In this document: positions 15,267-23,214 of the stretch, in pieces | Position numbering within the stretch: position 1 is the first letter of the stretch | How the letters are laid out: each line of letters begins with the position of its first letter | From: Deltaproteobacteria bacterium UBA6967 | GTDB taxonomy: Bacteria > SAR324 > NAC60-12 | Length of the DNA: 25,085 nucleotides | Assembly: GCA_002450295.1 (NCBI GenBank) | Contig: DJYX01000124.1 | Coordinates: forward strand, 995 to 26,079 | Direction: 5' to 3' | Translations under genes and position numbers: made by a program | Notes under the pieces: model-generated | The model's input: the letters and a program-made list of their open reading frames with translations, nothing else | What the model was told of the DNA's origin: nothing | Databases searched by the model: none

Positions 15267-15863
15267 TTAGGGGACTTTAGGAAGGGACTTTAAAACTTGT
15301 TCCCAGTGCTTGGCTCGCTGAATCGTTGGATGTTCAAAATCCTGATTAAACGGTCGGCTCATCAACCAAACCCAAGCCTCGGGAAAGTTCTCTTTCACAT
15401 CAACACAGTTCCGTGGGTGATCATCCACGAATAGGATCTGTTCTCCATCCTGAACCAGATCAGCAATCACCTGAGATTTTGTACGTGGTGGTTGCTCATT
15501 GAACGAGAGAAATCCACCTGGATGCACGGACTCAAAGCGGTATCCCACTTGGTTTAGATTCTCGCGTCGAGCATCCATATGTTCAGGCGGGATGTTGGTC
15601 ACGAAATGCACGGGATATGCCCCAAAAACCTCGTTAAATCTGGGCGCAGGGACCAAACTTTTCAACTCTCGAAAGGCATTACTGTTGACAAAATACTCCC
15701 AACCTTCGAGTTGCTGTTGTTCGGTCAAAAGTTCGCTGAAATCCCAACGGGTAGTTTGAAAATTTTCAGGGAGATCCAGTTGAAAGTAAGCACTAATCAC
15801 ACGTAGATAAGCACTCTCAAAATCTAGCACCACTCCGTCTACATCAAAAAAACAACGTAACAT
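15267..15863 (-). CDS. HAD-superfamily hydrolase
   Basis: 198 aa with the HAD phosphatase motifs in order: motif I FFDVDGVVLDF (nucleophile Asp7, acid/base Asp9), motif II around HFVTNIPPEH (Thr), a Lys in PRTKSQVI for motif III and motif IV in ILFVDDHPRN. The helical cap between motifs I and II is small, as in 5'(3')-deoxyribonucleotidase-like or phosphoglycolate-like HADs. The substrate cannot be told from the sequence. Start supported by GGAGG about 8-9 nt before the ATG. Cytoplasmic; it lies between the dynamin-like gene and the barrel-protein gene on the same strand. Confidence 0.85.
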   Translation of the reverse strand: MLRCFFDVDGVVLDFESAYLRVISAYFQLDLPENFQTTRWDFSELLTEQQQLEGWEYFVNSNAFRELKSLVPAPRFNEVFGAYPVHFVTNIPPEHMDARRENLNQVGYRFESVHPGGFLSFNEQPPRTKSQVIADLVQDGEQILFVDDHPRNCVDVKENFPEAWVWLMSRPFNQDFEHPTIQRAKHWEQVLKSLPKVP

Positions 15864-15925
15864 ACGTAAAGCCTCCTCATCCGATTGATTTTAAAATTTT
15901 TGGGGCTGCCTCTTTTCTAGCAAAG

Positions 15926-18070
15926 CTATTCGGGCGGCAACCTGATGTTGAGTTTTTCCCAATTACTCTGCCATTGCGCCAGCAAAGGCATTAGTTGCTT
16001 TCGCTCAGAGCGTAATCTCTCCAATTGTTCTAGCACACCACTCAGGTCTGTTTGGCAACCTCGAGCTGATTCTTGCCAACAAACCAAAATGGTCTCTAGC
16101 AGTTGTTGAGTCCCAGACCAAAGATATCGGTATTTTAAGTTTTCCTGATAATTCAACACATCAAAATCTAAGTTCTCTCGCAACTGACGCTCTAACTCAC
16201 GCTGGCTTTGCTGATGAAACTCCGCCTGAAGATTTCGCTCCTTACGCCAAAGGGTGCGGAACCAACTCTGACCATAAAGTAACCAACTACGCAGTTGCTC
16301 TGGAGTTTGAAACGCCAACGTAGTCGTAAATGAAATCGGTTCAACCTCTGGAAATTGCCAGTATACTTTAGGACTTTCAGTAGATGATAACGAACCCTTC
16401 TGCAATCGGCTATGAAGTTGATACTCTCTTTGTTGTAGTTCGTCTAGAATCTCAAAGAACGGTTCTACAGCTTGATTGATCAGCATTGTTATTTCACTGC
16501 GTAATCTTGCTATTTCTGGCAACAGGGACACATTGATTTCGTCCACGACCCAACGCAGCAGTTTTTCTCGAACTTCTTGCACCCAGAGCATGCTTTGTAT
16601 GTTTGGTGAGAAGTCATCCTTTGGTGGCGTCAGTTCCACTTGCCTGAGAAATCGATCCAAGCTACTCCAAACCTTGCCTTCTTGGCGGTCAAATAACGCC
16701 CGAACGCCATAGTCAATATGCTGCCTCCACTGTTTCTCTCCGCCCTTCAGAGTATGCCGCAGATTTTGTTCATGATAGCGCAAATATCGCTGACGATGCT
16801 GGAGTTCACTTTGCCATTCTTCCCAGTCTAGATTCTCCGTAGAAAGCGTTACCTGTAACCGTTCAACAAATTCGGACACTTGATGATGCAATCTCTGCCA
16901 ATGTGTCCATTCTCCTGCTAGTAGTGTCTGTGATTGCTGATGTACCAACCTTAGATGGAGTTCCTCCTGAAACATTTTCCAAGCAGTTGCACTGATCTGA
17001 AAAACGGAGTGATTTTGCCAAAATTCGAGTTGCTTTTGTTCACGAGTTGTAAGTTCTAACTTACGTTGCAACAACAAATGCAACGCTGAGAATGTAAAAT
17101 AGTGAGGCTGTTGCCAACCAAATTGACGTAGATCTCGCAGAATCTGTTCTGTAATGCGATCTACATCGGCTTGTTCCTCATGCTCGTTGAGATCTAAGTT
17201 GATTACAAAGATGATCTGATCTGCCAAGCCAAGCTGATGTAGGTTACGCAAGAGGCGCACGTCTGCTTGACGAATGCCAATTCTGGAACTGATTACATAA
17301 ATGAGCAGGTTGCTGCGTGAAGCATATTCCTGCACCTGCGCAAAATGGAGAGGGTTTGGTGAATCGCTCCCCTGACAATCCGCAATCTCAGTGCCTTGCC
17401 AGGTCCAACCTGGTTCTTCGAGTAGAAGATCTTTCAAAAAAACTGCCCGAGCGTCTTGCTCAACCCAAGCTTGGTGTTGATCACTTTCCTCACCAGACCA
17501 AGTTTGTACCCGCGTGGAATTACTAAGATAGCCTGCAGCCTCAGAATAGCCGACTAAGCACGCTCTCAGGAAAGCACGCTCCTCACCAAAATGAGCTTTG
17601 TCTTCTGCAACAGGTTGTTCATCCAGCCAATGAAGCAAGGATTGACGTTCTGAGGCGTGATCTAGTTCGCAGGAAGGGAAAGATGAATCTGACGATTGTA
17701 AGAAAGCTAGGGCAGCTTGAAATTGGCGATCAAGTAACGATTTGGATTTGAATCTCAAATGCGCTCGACTGATCTCCCCAGGCTGAATCCGGGTGACAAT
17801 CGACGTGAGAATGCCAGCCCCACGGCGGAGGCGATCTGCCCCCAACAAGGCATTAAGTAGCGTGGACTTACCAGATTTGACAGCACCCAATACGGCAATC
17901 CGGACTTTTGCTTGCTGCAGCCTAGCTTCTGCATGTTGCAAGGTTGCCTGCCAATGGCCCAGTTGGGGAGCATCCTTCCATTGAAGCAGCTCAGCCAGTT
18001 TTTCTAATTGGGAACGTGTTTCAACAAGGGGAGGAAAGAGCGAGAGCTCCGGCGAAGAGTCATCAGGCAT
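15926..18070 (-). CDS. Dynamin-like GTPase
   Basis: A roughly 714-aa large GTPase of the bacterial dynamin-like type. The G1 P-loop GAVKSGKSTLLNALLG is at about residues 62-77, followed by a G2 Thr in ILTSIVTRI; G3 is DCQG in GTEIADCQGSDSPNP. The G4 NKxD position reads NLDL in IIFVINLDLNE, so the usual Lys is missing and guanine specificity may be altered. The remaining ~400 residues are long, Gln/Leu/Glu-rich helices, as in dynamin stalks. No transmembrane segment is evident, so membrane contact would be peripheral. The ATG at 18070 overlaps the end of the upstream gene; a TTG at 18073 is the alternative. Bacterial dynamins remodel membranes and some act in stress or phage defence; the role here is unknown. 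Confidence 0.82.
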   Translation of the reverse strand: MPDDSSPELSLFPPLVETRSQLEKLAELLQWKDAPQLGHWQATLQHAEARLQQAKVRIAVLGAVKSGKSTLLNALLGADRLRRGAGILTSIVTRIQPGEISRAHLRFKSKSLLDRQFQAALAFLQSSDSSFPSCELDHASERQSLLHWLDEQPVAEDKAHFGEERAFLRACLVGYSEAAGYLSNSTRVQTWSGEESDQHQAWVEQDARAVFLKDLLLEEPGWTWQGTEIADCQGSDSPNPLHFAQVQEYASRSNLLIYVISSRIGIRQADVRLLRNLHQLGLADQIIFVINLDLNEHEEQADVDRITEQILRDLRQFGWQQPHYFTFSALHLLLQRKLELTTREQKQLEFWQNHSVFQISATAWKMFQEELHLRLVHQQSQTLLAGEWTHWQRLHHQVSEFVERLQVTLSTENLDWEEWQSELQHRQRYLRYHEQNLRHTLKGGEKQWRQHIDYGVRALFDRQEGKVWSSLDRFLRQVELTPPKDDFSPNIQSMLWVQEVREKLLRWVVDEINVSLLPEIARLRSEITMLINQAVEPFFEILDELQQREYQLHSRLQKGSLSSTESPKVYWQFPEVEPISFTTTLAFQTPEQLRSWLLYGQSWFRTLWRKERNLQAEFHQQSQRELERQLRENLDFDVLNYQENLKYRYLWSGTQQLLETILVCWQESARGCQTDLSGVLEQLERLRSERKQLMPLLAQWQSNWEKLNIRLPPE

Positions 18071-19232
18071 CAACAGAGGGGCCAGACTGGCGAAGTTGCA
18101 AATGGTAAGAACGGATTTTTAGGACAGCACGACCAGCTACTTGACGTGCTTCTGAGACAGGGATGCTCAGGGCAAATGCAATGGATTCCAACGATTGGCG
18201 ATCCTCTCCAAACCCCAGGTAGCGTCTTGCAACTTGAGCTTCCAACTCGTCAAGCAAGTCTGCAAATTCTGAAAACTGGCGCTTCTTTTCCTGATCCCAT
18301 CCGTCTTCTACATCATCGGAATCTGCAGCTGGTGTTTCTAATGCAGACTCTGCTTCTACTGGAGCCATCTCTTCGAAAATATCAACTTCAATAGATTCTT
18401 CTTCTGCTGAAAACTCATTAGAGACTTCTTCATCATCTTCCAGCTCATCGAAAAGCATCAAATCTGCTTCGTCATCTTCGAGTTCCACAGAATTTTCAGG
18501 AACTTCCTCAGTATCATTAAGTTCCTCTTGACTTTCTAGTTCCTCTTCCTCTGCTGCACTTGTCTCGATAGAGAATGAAGTAGAGAACTCTGTTTCTATC
18601 AGAAGTTCTTCTTCATGATCTACAGAAGAGGGTTCCTCAGCAACTGGCAGAGTTTCTACCTCGGAAGTTTCTGAAGTAGCCTGTTCTTCCAGCAGGTGTA
18701 ATCGTTGCTGCAGTTCCTGTTTTTCTTCCAGTATCCTCTGTAGTGAGCGCTCTTTCTGCAGGAGCAGTTGCTGGAATTGATCTGCTTGTTTGAGCAGCCC
18801 TGTTTTTTCGCGACTATTGGAATCTAGTTGCTCCTGCAACCAATCTGCACGACGCTGTGTTTCTACAAAGCGCGCTTCCCAACTTTGTAGTTCTTTTCGG
18901 CTGGACGCGTCCCGCTCAAGATACTGCAAACGCTCTTTCTGCCATTGCAGGCGTTCTTCACTCAGACCTTGTAACTGTTCGCGAAACTGTTTGAGTTCTT
19001 TCAGTTCTTGTTCAACAAAAGCTGAGGCTATCCCGCTACTGTTAGTTACAGTTGTATTGGTGTCACGTCGGCGTGAGTTGCTACGCCGCTGTTTTCGGAT
19101 CTGCTCAACCTCCTTGGCAGTGAGCCCAATCCGTCCTTCTTTTTTCTTTTCAATTTCAAGGCGCTTGATCCAATTATCTAAGGCAGCGCGACTGATTCCA
19201 AGTTGTTCGGCAGCTTCTGAAAGTGTCAGCAT
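18063..19232 (-). CDS. Coiled-coil, acidic protein with N- and C-terminal helix-turn-helix-like ends
   Basis: 389 aa, not a recognised family. Residues 1-50 look like a MerR/excisionase-type helix-turn-helix (LTLSEAAEQLGISRAALDNWIKRLEI, then a basic RKQRRSNSRRR). Residues about 70-185 form a long coiled coil rich in Gln/Glu/Arg. About 190-315 is a very acidic, disordered stretch (many Glu/Asp). The C-terminal ~70 residues resemble a sigma region 4-type helix-turn-helix (SLESIAFALSIPVSEARQVAGRAVLKIR). It could bind DNA at one or both ends and act as a bridge or scaffold. The overlap with the dynamin-like gene (18063-18070) suggests the two proteins work together. It has no signal peptide or membrane segment and starts about 49 nt after moaB. 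Confidence 0.75.
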   Translation of the reverse strand: MLTLSEAAEQLGISRAALDNWIKRLEIEKKKEGRIGLTAKEVEQIRKQRRSNSRRRDTNTTVTNSSGIASAFVEQELKELKQFREQLQGLSEERLQWQKERLQYLERDASSRKELQSWEARFVETQRRADWLQEQLDSNSREKTGLLKQADQFQQLLLQKERSLQRILEEKQELQQRLHLLEEQATSETSEVETLPVAEEPSSVDHEEELLIETEFSTSFSIETSAAEEEELESQEELNDTEEVPENSVELEDDEADLMLFDELEDDEEVSNEFSAEEESIEVDIFEEMAPVEAESALETPAADSDDVEDGWDQEKKRQFSEFADLLDELEAQVARRYLGFGEDRQSLESIAFALSIPVSEARQVAGRAVLKIRSYHLQLRQSGPSVDA

Positions 19233-19281
19233 AGTCTAATCTCTGTGACTCTGGGGAAAGACTTTGCAGTTTCAGCAAGGA

Positions 19282-19800
19282 TCATTCCTTGAGGCGTGGG
19301 ATCAACTCTGCAAAGTTACAGGGGCGGTGACTTGCGTCTAACTGAGAACACAGAATTTTTTCCCAGCCTAGTCGACAAGCTCCTGTTGAACCTGGCAAGC
19401 AGAAAAGATAGGTCCCGTTCGCCACTCCTGCAACTGCCCGGGATTGTACGGTGGATGTGTCAATTTCCTGAAAGGAGAGATAGCGGAAGAGTTCACCGAA
19501 ACCCTCAATGGTTTTATCAAAGAGGGGAACCAGTGCTTCTGGTGTGCCATCTCGCCCCGTCAAACCTGTCCCTCCCGTAGTCAAAATAATTTCAACGCTT
19601 GGATCAGCAATCCACTGGGAAACGACCGCCCGGAGTTGATAGATATCATCAGGAATCAAATTACGAGCGATTAGCCGATGCCCGGCTTGCTGTAGTTGTT
19701 CACTGAGATAATCACCGGAAGTATCATTGGCTACAGTACGAGTGTCACTGACAGTCAATACTGCGATTTGGAGGGATTGAAATCTAGCATCTGACGACAT
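19282..19800 (-). CDS. MoaB/MogA-type molybdenum cofactor protein
   Basis: 172 aa from the ATG at 19800, of the MoaB/MogA molybdopterin-binding family, which adenylates molybdopterin before metal insertion. Motifs: IAVLTVSDTR near the N-terminus, DTSGDYLSEQL, ILTTGGTGLTGRDGTPEAL (the pterin-binding TTGGTG loop) and LPGSTGACRLGWEKIL. An upstream in-frame TTG would give four more residues (positions to 19812), but GGAG six bases before the ATG makes the ATG better. Length is typical of MoaB. There are no other molybdenum cofactor genes in the window, so the link to its neighbours is unclear. Confidence 0.9.
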   Translation of the reverse strand: MSSDARFQSLQIAVLTVSDTRTVANDTSGDYLSEQLQQAGHRLIARNLIPDDIYQLRAVVSQWIADPSVEIILTTGGTGLTGRDGTPEALVPLFDKTIEGFGELFRYLSFQEIDTSTVQSRAVAGVANGTYLFCLPGSTGACRLGWEKILCSQLDASHRPCNFAELIPRLKE

Positions 19801-19852
19801 GGAATTCTCCAAACATTGATCTCATGTGTGAAGGGATTGTCGTCAGAGCATC

Positions 19853-20401
19853 TCACGGTTTGGAATGGGAAGCAACGCCTTCTACATGCTGCTCATGCTG
19901 CTGGAAAGGACGAGCCAATCCGTTGGCCATCTGATTTGAGTGTAATTGCTTTGATTCAGAATGGCCCAGATTCTCTGTTACAACCTCAGTGGTTAAGGTA
20001 ATAGTAGAGCGCGAGGCGAGGTCCTCAATAGTCCGCTGGCGCCGTTGCGCATTGCGTTCTCGTAGTTCCTGAAGCCTGCGAACACGATCTTGAAGCTTGG
20101 GGATGGCGGGTGGACTGATAGATGGTATGTAAGGTGGATCTAGAAACTGTCCTGCTCGACGCTGTTCTGCATAATCAATGGCTGGGTCTGGGACCTGGAA
20201 GTCGCTAATGCGCTCCAAAATATTTCTTGGAGTGATTCCAGTGTCAACGGTTGAGTTAGCTGCAACATATTGCTGAGCTTCACGGCGTGCTTCGCTGGTC
20301 AAGCGAGTTGGGTCAGAAGAACCAAAATGCACATGATTGCCACGTCGTAGACGATGCCAACGCTCCAAAATATGCTCTACCTGATTGACTGTCAGCCGCA
20401 T
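19853..20401 (-). CDS. Unknown 182-aa protein near flagellar genes
   Basis: 182 aa, unrecognised. The N-terminus MRLTVNQVEHILERWHRLRRG looks like a short helix pair, then TRLTSEARREAQQY, a Pro-rich middle (DPPYIPSISPPAIP) and a basic coiled coil (KLQDRVRRLQELRERNAQRRQRTIEDL). The SxEAxxxA run vaguely recalls FlgM-type anti-sigma factors but is far from convincing. There is no signal peptide or membrane span. It begins 10 nt after the stop of the small helical protein gene, with GAGG some 11 nt upstream of its ATG, so it is co-transcribed with that gene and mnmE. Confidence 0.6.
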   Translation of the reverse strand: MRLTVNQVEHILERWHRLRRGNHVHFGSSDPTRLTSEARREAQQYVAANSTVDTGITPRNILERISDFQVPDPAIDYAEQRRAGQFLDPPYIPSISPPAIPKLQDRVRRLQELRERNAQRRQRTIEDLASRSTITLTTEVVTENLGHSESKQLHSNQMANGLARPFQQHEQHVEGVASHSKP

Positions 20402-20411
20402 TGGATGATCC

Positions 20412-20825
20412 TCAGAAAATAGTCTTGCGACGTCGTGGTTGTGGGCGATTGCTTTTCACCGCACCATAACTCAATTGCTGGAGCAAGGTTTTGATTTCAG
20501 TAATTGTCACATTACGTTCCTGCGCAACACGTCTTGCGAATTCCTGCTCAGCTCTACTGATTTTTTCTAACAAACGCTGTAAGCCTTGGGGCTCCAAAAT
20601 TTCATCTAGTTTAGTTGGGAAGCTTTGATCCCAATCCTCTAATAGTGAGTCGATACGCTGCAGGTCCTCCAGACAATCTTCTTTTGCCTCTAGTAGCGGT
20701 AAGGCATCGTCAAGGTGTGACAATGCCAGCTGCTGCTGCGCTAGCACATCCCATCGCCGCAACAGTGCGCGTTTTTTCTGTAGCAACAACATTCCATCAC
20801 TGTGCTGCAGCCTATCATTTGCCAA
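20412..20825 (-). CDS. Small helical protein, possible FlgN-type chaperone
   Basis: 137 aa, nearly all helix: LLLQKKRALLRRWDVLAQQQLALSHLDDALPLLEAKEDCLEDLQRIDSLLEDW and RLLEKISRAEQEFARRVAQE, with a basic tail RPQPRRRKTIF. The size, all-helical make-up and the AKEDCLEDLQRID stretch fit FlgN/FliT-like flagellar export chaperones, and flagellin genes lie 1.4 kb away. This is a suggestion by composition and context, not a recognised match. The start is a TTG at 20825 with GGAG 7 nt before it, inside the end of mnmE (11-nt overlap). Confidence 0.55.
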   Translation of the reverse strand: MANDRLQHSDGMLLLQKKRALLRRWDVLAQQQLALSHLDDALPLLEAKEDCLEDLQRIDSLLEDWDQSFPTKLDEILEPQGLQRLLEKISRAEQEFARRVAQERNVTITEIKTLLQQLSYGAVKSNRPQPRRRKTIF

Positions 20826-22185
20826 TACAGAACTCCGCGAAAACCCGACTCAGCAAATCATCTGCTGTCGTTTGCCCAACTATATCACCAAGTGCGTTTA
20901 AGGCTCTCCGCAGTTCAGCAGCCACGAATTCTTCACCTGTCCGCTGCTGAAGAAGATTTTGTGATATCTCCAAACTCTCCGATACTTTTTCGACCGCTGC
21001 CTGTTGACGCAGATTTGTCAACCAGGATTCTTCCAAAGGCGGAGCATTTTCTGAAATGCTGTTGTGGTAGAGAGCTTCTTCCAGTTCCTCTAGCTTTCCT
21101 ACCTGATGGACCGAAAATGGAATCCATCGAGATTGAATACTATCTTTCCATTTCGGCAGTTCTTGGTCCCACAGATCTGCTTTTGTAGCCACAATCAGGG
21201 AGGGCTTATCTTCAACTTCTGCTAATAGTTCTTGATCTTCTGCTTGTAACTCCTGAGAACCGTCGAGTAGCAACAAAACAAGATCTGCTTGCTCAATAGC
21301 CTTTTTTGTTCGCTCTACCCCTTGCTTTTCTACAAGATCTTCCGTTTGCCGTATTCCCGCAGTATCGCTGAGCCGAAAAGCCACTTGGTGAATTTCTAAG
21401 GACTCTTCAATTACATCCCTAGTTGTACCTGGAATTTCCGTAACGATCGAGCGATTTTCACGCAGCAGGGCATTCATCAACGAAGATTTGCCTACGTTTG
21501 GTCGACCACATAGAACCACATGCACACCATTGCGCAGTAGACGCCCTTGCTTACCTTTCTGCAACAGTCCTTCCAATTTGCTGCGTAAGGACTGGAGTCT
21601 GCGCTCACAATCAGTTTGACCCGTGAATTCTTCGTCCTCATCTGGAAATTCAATCCAAGCTTCAATCAGCGAAGCAATCTGGATGAGTTCTTCCTGTAGT
21701 TGCTGAATGGTCTCGTATAGCCGTCCTCTTAGCTGTTGGGCTGCGAGTAGGACCGACATGCGCGAATCTGCATGGATCAAGTCAGCAATCGCCTCTACAC
21801 GAGTCAGGTCCAGTCGTCCATTGAGAAATGCACGGCGAGTGAACTCTCCGGGTTCTGCCAAACGCACACCCAGCATCAGAATTTGCTGCAACACCATCTG
21901 GAGCATCTGAGGACTGCCATGGCACTGCAATTCAACCACATCTTCTGCGGTGAAGGAATGTGGCCCGCGCATGACAACTAGCATTGCTTCATCAACCAGC
22001 TGTCCCTCTATATTCAGCCAACCATGTCTCAGCTTTCTGTTCGGTGATTCTGCAACCGTTCCACCATGACTTGGCTGAAAAATGGTTTCTACCGAGGTAA
22101 TTGCCGTAGAACCACTGACACGAATTACTCCTAATCCACTGGGTTGTAGTGGTGTGGCAATAGCGACGATAGTATCAGCGAACAT
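20815..22185 (-). CDS. mnmE: tRNA uridine-5-carboxymethylaminomethyl modification GTPase MnmE
   Basis: 456 aa, the GTPase that works with MnmG to modify U34 of certain tRNAs (cmnm5s2U). The N-terminal tetrahydrofolate-binding domain begins ADTIVAIATPLQPSGLGVIRVSG and contains LQCHGSP; helices follow. The inserted G domain has G1 GRPNVGKSS (about residue 226), G2 PGTTRD, G3 DTAGIRQT and G4 VATKADL (TKAD instead of the usual NKxD, a common variant). The C-terminal CIGK, with the catalytic Cys, is intact. Length is normal. It starts 23 nt after a flagellin stop, which is an unusual neighbour; the spacer shows no terminator. Confidence 0.97.
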   Translation of the reverse strand: MFADTIVAIATPLQPSGLGVIRVSGSTAITSVETIFQPSHGGTVAESPNRKLRHGWLNIEGQLVDEAMLVVMRGPHSFTAEDVVELQCHGSPQMLQMVLQQILMLGVRLAEPGEFTRRAFLNGRLDLTRVEAIADLIHADSRMSVLLAAQQLRGRLYETIQQLQEELIQIASLIEAWIEFPDEDEEFTGQTDCERRLQSLRSKLEGLLQKGKQGRLLRNGVHVVLCGRPNVGKSSLMNALLRENRSIVTEIPGTTRDVIEESLEIHQVAFRLSDTAGIRQTEDLVEKQGVERTKKAIEQADLVLLLLDGSQELQAEDQELLAEVEDKPSLIVATKADLWDQELPKWKDSIQSRWIPFSVHQVGKLEELEEALYHNSISENAPPLEESWLTNLRQQAAVEKVSESLEISQNLLQQRTGEEFVAAELRRALNALGDIVGQTTADDLLSRVFAEFCIGK

Positions 22186-22208
22186 ACCTGTTCTAACCAG
22201 ACCTTTCC

Positions 22209-23072
22209 CTAGGACTGTGACTGAACCAAATGCAACAGATTTCTGGGCAGTACGTTCGCTTGTGCGGCTTGTGCGACTGCGAACTGATTCATGATTTGGA
22301 GACGTGTAAATTCAGCAAGTTCCATCGCTACATCAGCATCGCGTATTATCGATTCAGCGGCAGACAAGTTTTCTGCATCTAATCGAAGGCTGACCAAATT
22401 GCTTTGCAGGGCTGAGCGCTGTAAGGCACCTAACTCTCCACGTGAACTAGCAATCTCACTGATCGCTTTATCTACAATGCTGATCGCAGATGCTGCGCCT
22501 GACGGAGTACGAACATCAACCTCTGCCAAACTCGAACCCCCATCCTCAGAACTACCAATCCCCAATTTGTCGGTGGTAATGTTTGGCAAAGCCAGCTTGA
22601 GCGTATTGCCTTTATCAGCACCAATCTGAAATTCCAATTCTGGGTTTGTTCCATTCAATAGTGGCTTGGACCCAAATTGCGTGTTCTGAGCAATTCGATC
22701 GATCGAACTCAGAGCGTTCTGAATCTCAGACTGTGACGCTGCAACAACTAACTCATTATTCACACCGGTATTTGCTGCAGCAACAGCGCGTTGACGAATA
22801 TTGACCAATAGTCTCGAAACTTCGTCCATCGCACCTTCTGCAGTTTGCACTACCGACGCCGCTACTTCACTATTCTGAGCAGCTTCCTTCAAACTACTAA
22901 TTTGGGACCGTAAACTCTCTGAAATTACTAGGGAAGCCGGGCCATCCGTGGCTGAGTTAATTTTTTGTCCCGATGCTAGTTTCTCAATAGATTTTGAGAG
23001 CATCGCATCATTCTGGGCTAAGTATCGATTAGCAGTCAGCGCCTCAATATTTTGATTGATTCGCAGGCTCAT
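22209..23072 (-). CDS. fliC: Flagellin (second of two, shorter N-Q type)
   Basis: 287 aa, a flagellin that polymerises into the flagellar filament outside the cell after export by the type III apparatus. The conserved D0/D1 N-terminus MSLRINQNIEALTANRYLAQND, SIEKLASGQKINSATDGPASL and the C-terminal D1/D0 (VSLRLDAENLSAAESIIRDADVAMEL, ending QAAQANVLPRNLLHLVQSQS) are complete. The central region is short, so there are no big hypervariable D2/D3 domains. A Shine-Dalgarno AGGA lies 9 nt before ATG. Strongly similar to the second flagellin upstream, so a tandem duplication. It ends 23 nt before mnmE. Confidence 0.95.
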   Translation of the reverse strand: MSLRINQNIEALTANRYLAQNDAMLSKSIEKLASGQKINSATDGPASLVISESLRSQISSLKEAAQNSEVAASVVQTAEGAMDEVSRLLVNIRQRAVAAANTGVNNELVVAASQSEIQNALSSIDRIAQNTQFGSKPLLNGTNPELEFQIGADKGNTLKLALPNITTDKLGIGSSEDGGSSLAEVDVRTPSGAASAISIVDKAISEIASSRGELGALQRSALQSNLVSLRLDAENLSAAESIIRDADVAMELAEFTRLQIMNQFAVAQAAQANVLPRNLLHLVQSQS

Positions 23073-23214
23073 ACCAAGTTCCTATTGTTGGTTTTATTCT
23101 TTAATTCGAAACCTCATCCCAATAAATCTGGAGTACGTTTGCAAATTTGAGAATCTTTCTCACCTAGTGATCAGGCCAATGGGGTGGAATCACCACTGGC
23201 CTAAGACCTCTTCT
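23073..23214 (-). other. 142-nt spacer between the flagellin genes
   Basis: It contains the AGGCCA/TGGCCT inverted repeat (23173-23202) and a small 5-bp inverted repeat GAGAA/TTCTC at 23150-23162, then the Shine-Dalgarno for the downstream flagellin. No convincing sigma-28 or sigma-54 promoter was found here by eye. Confidence 0.4.
23173..23202 (-). terminator. Stem-loop after the first flagellin gene
   Basis: AGGCCA (23173-23178) pairs with TGGCCT (23197-23202), and GGTG (23183-23186) with CACC (23191-23194) around GAAT. It begins about 12 nt after the stop codon of the flagellin at 23215-24093, as expected for a terminator or 3' stabilising hairpin, but no U-tract follows. The same outer arms occur upstream of the other flagellin, at 24326-24350. 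Confidence 0.55.

Noticed and set aside
18790..19239. A 149-codon plus-strand frame opposite the coiled-coil gene
   Set aside because: It is rich in Ser/Arg/Cys, as expected opposite a Gln/Glu-rich coiled coil, and has no family motif.
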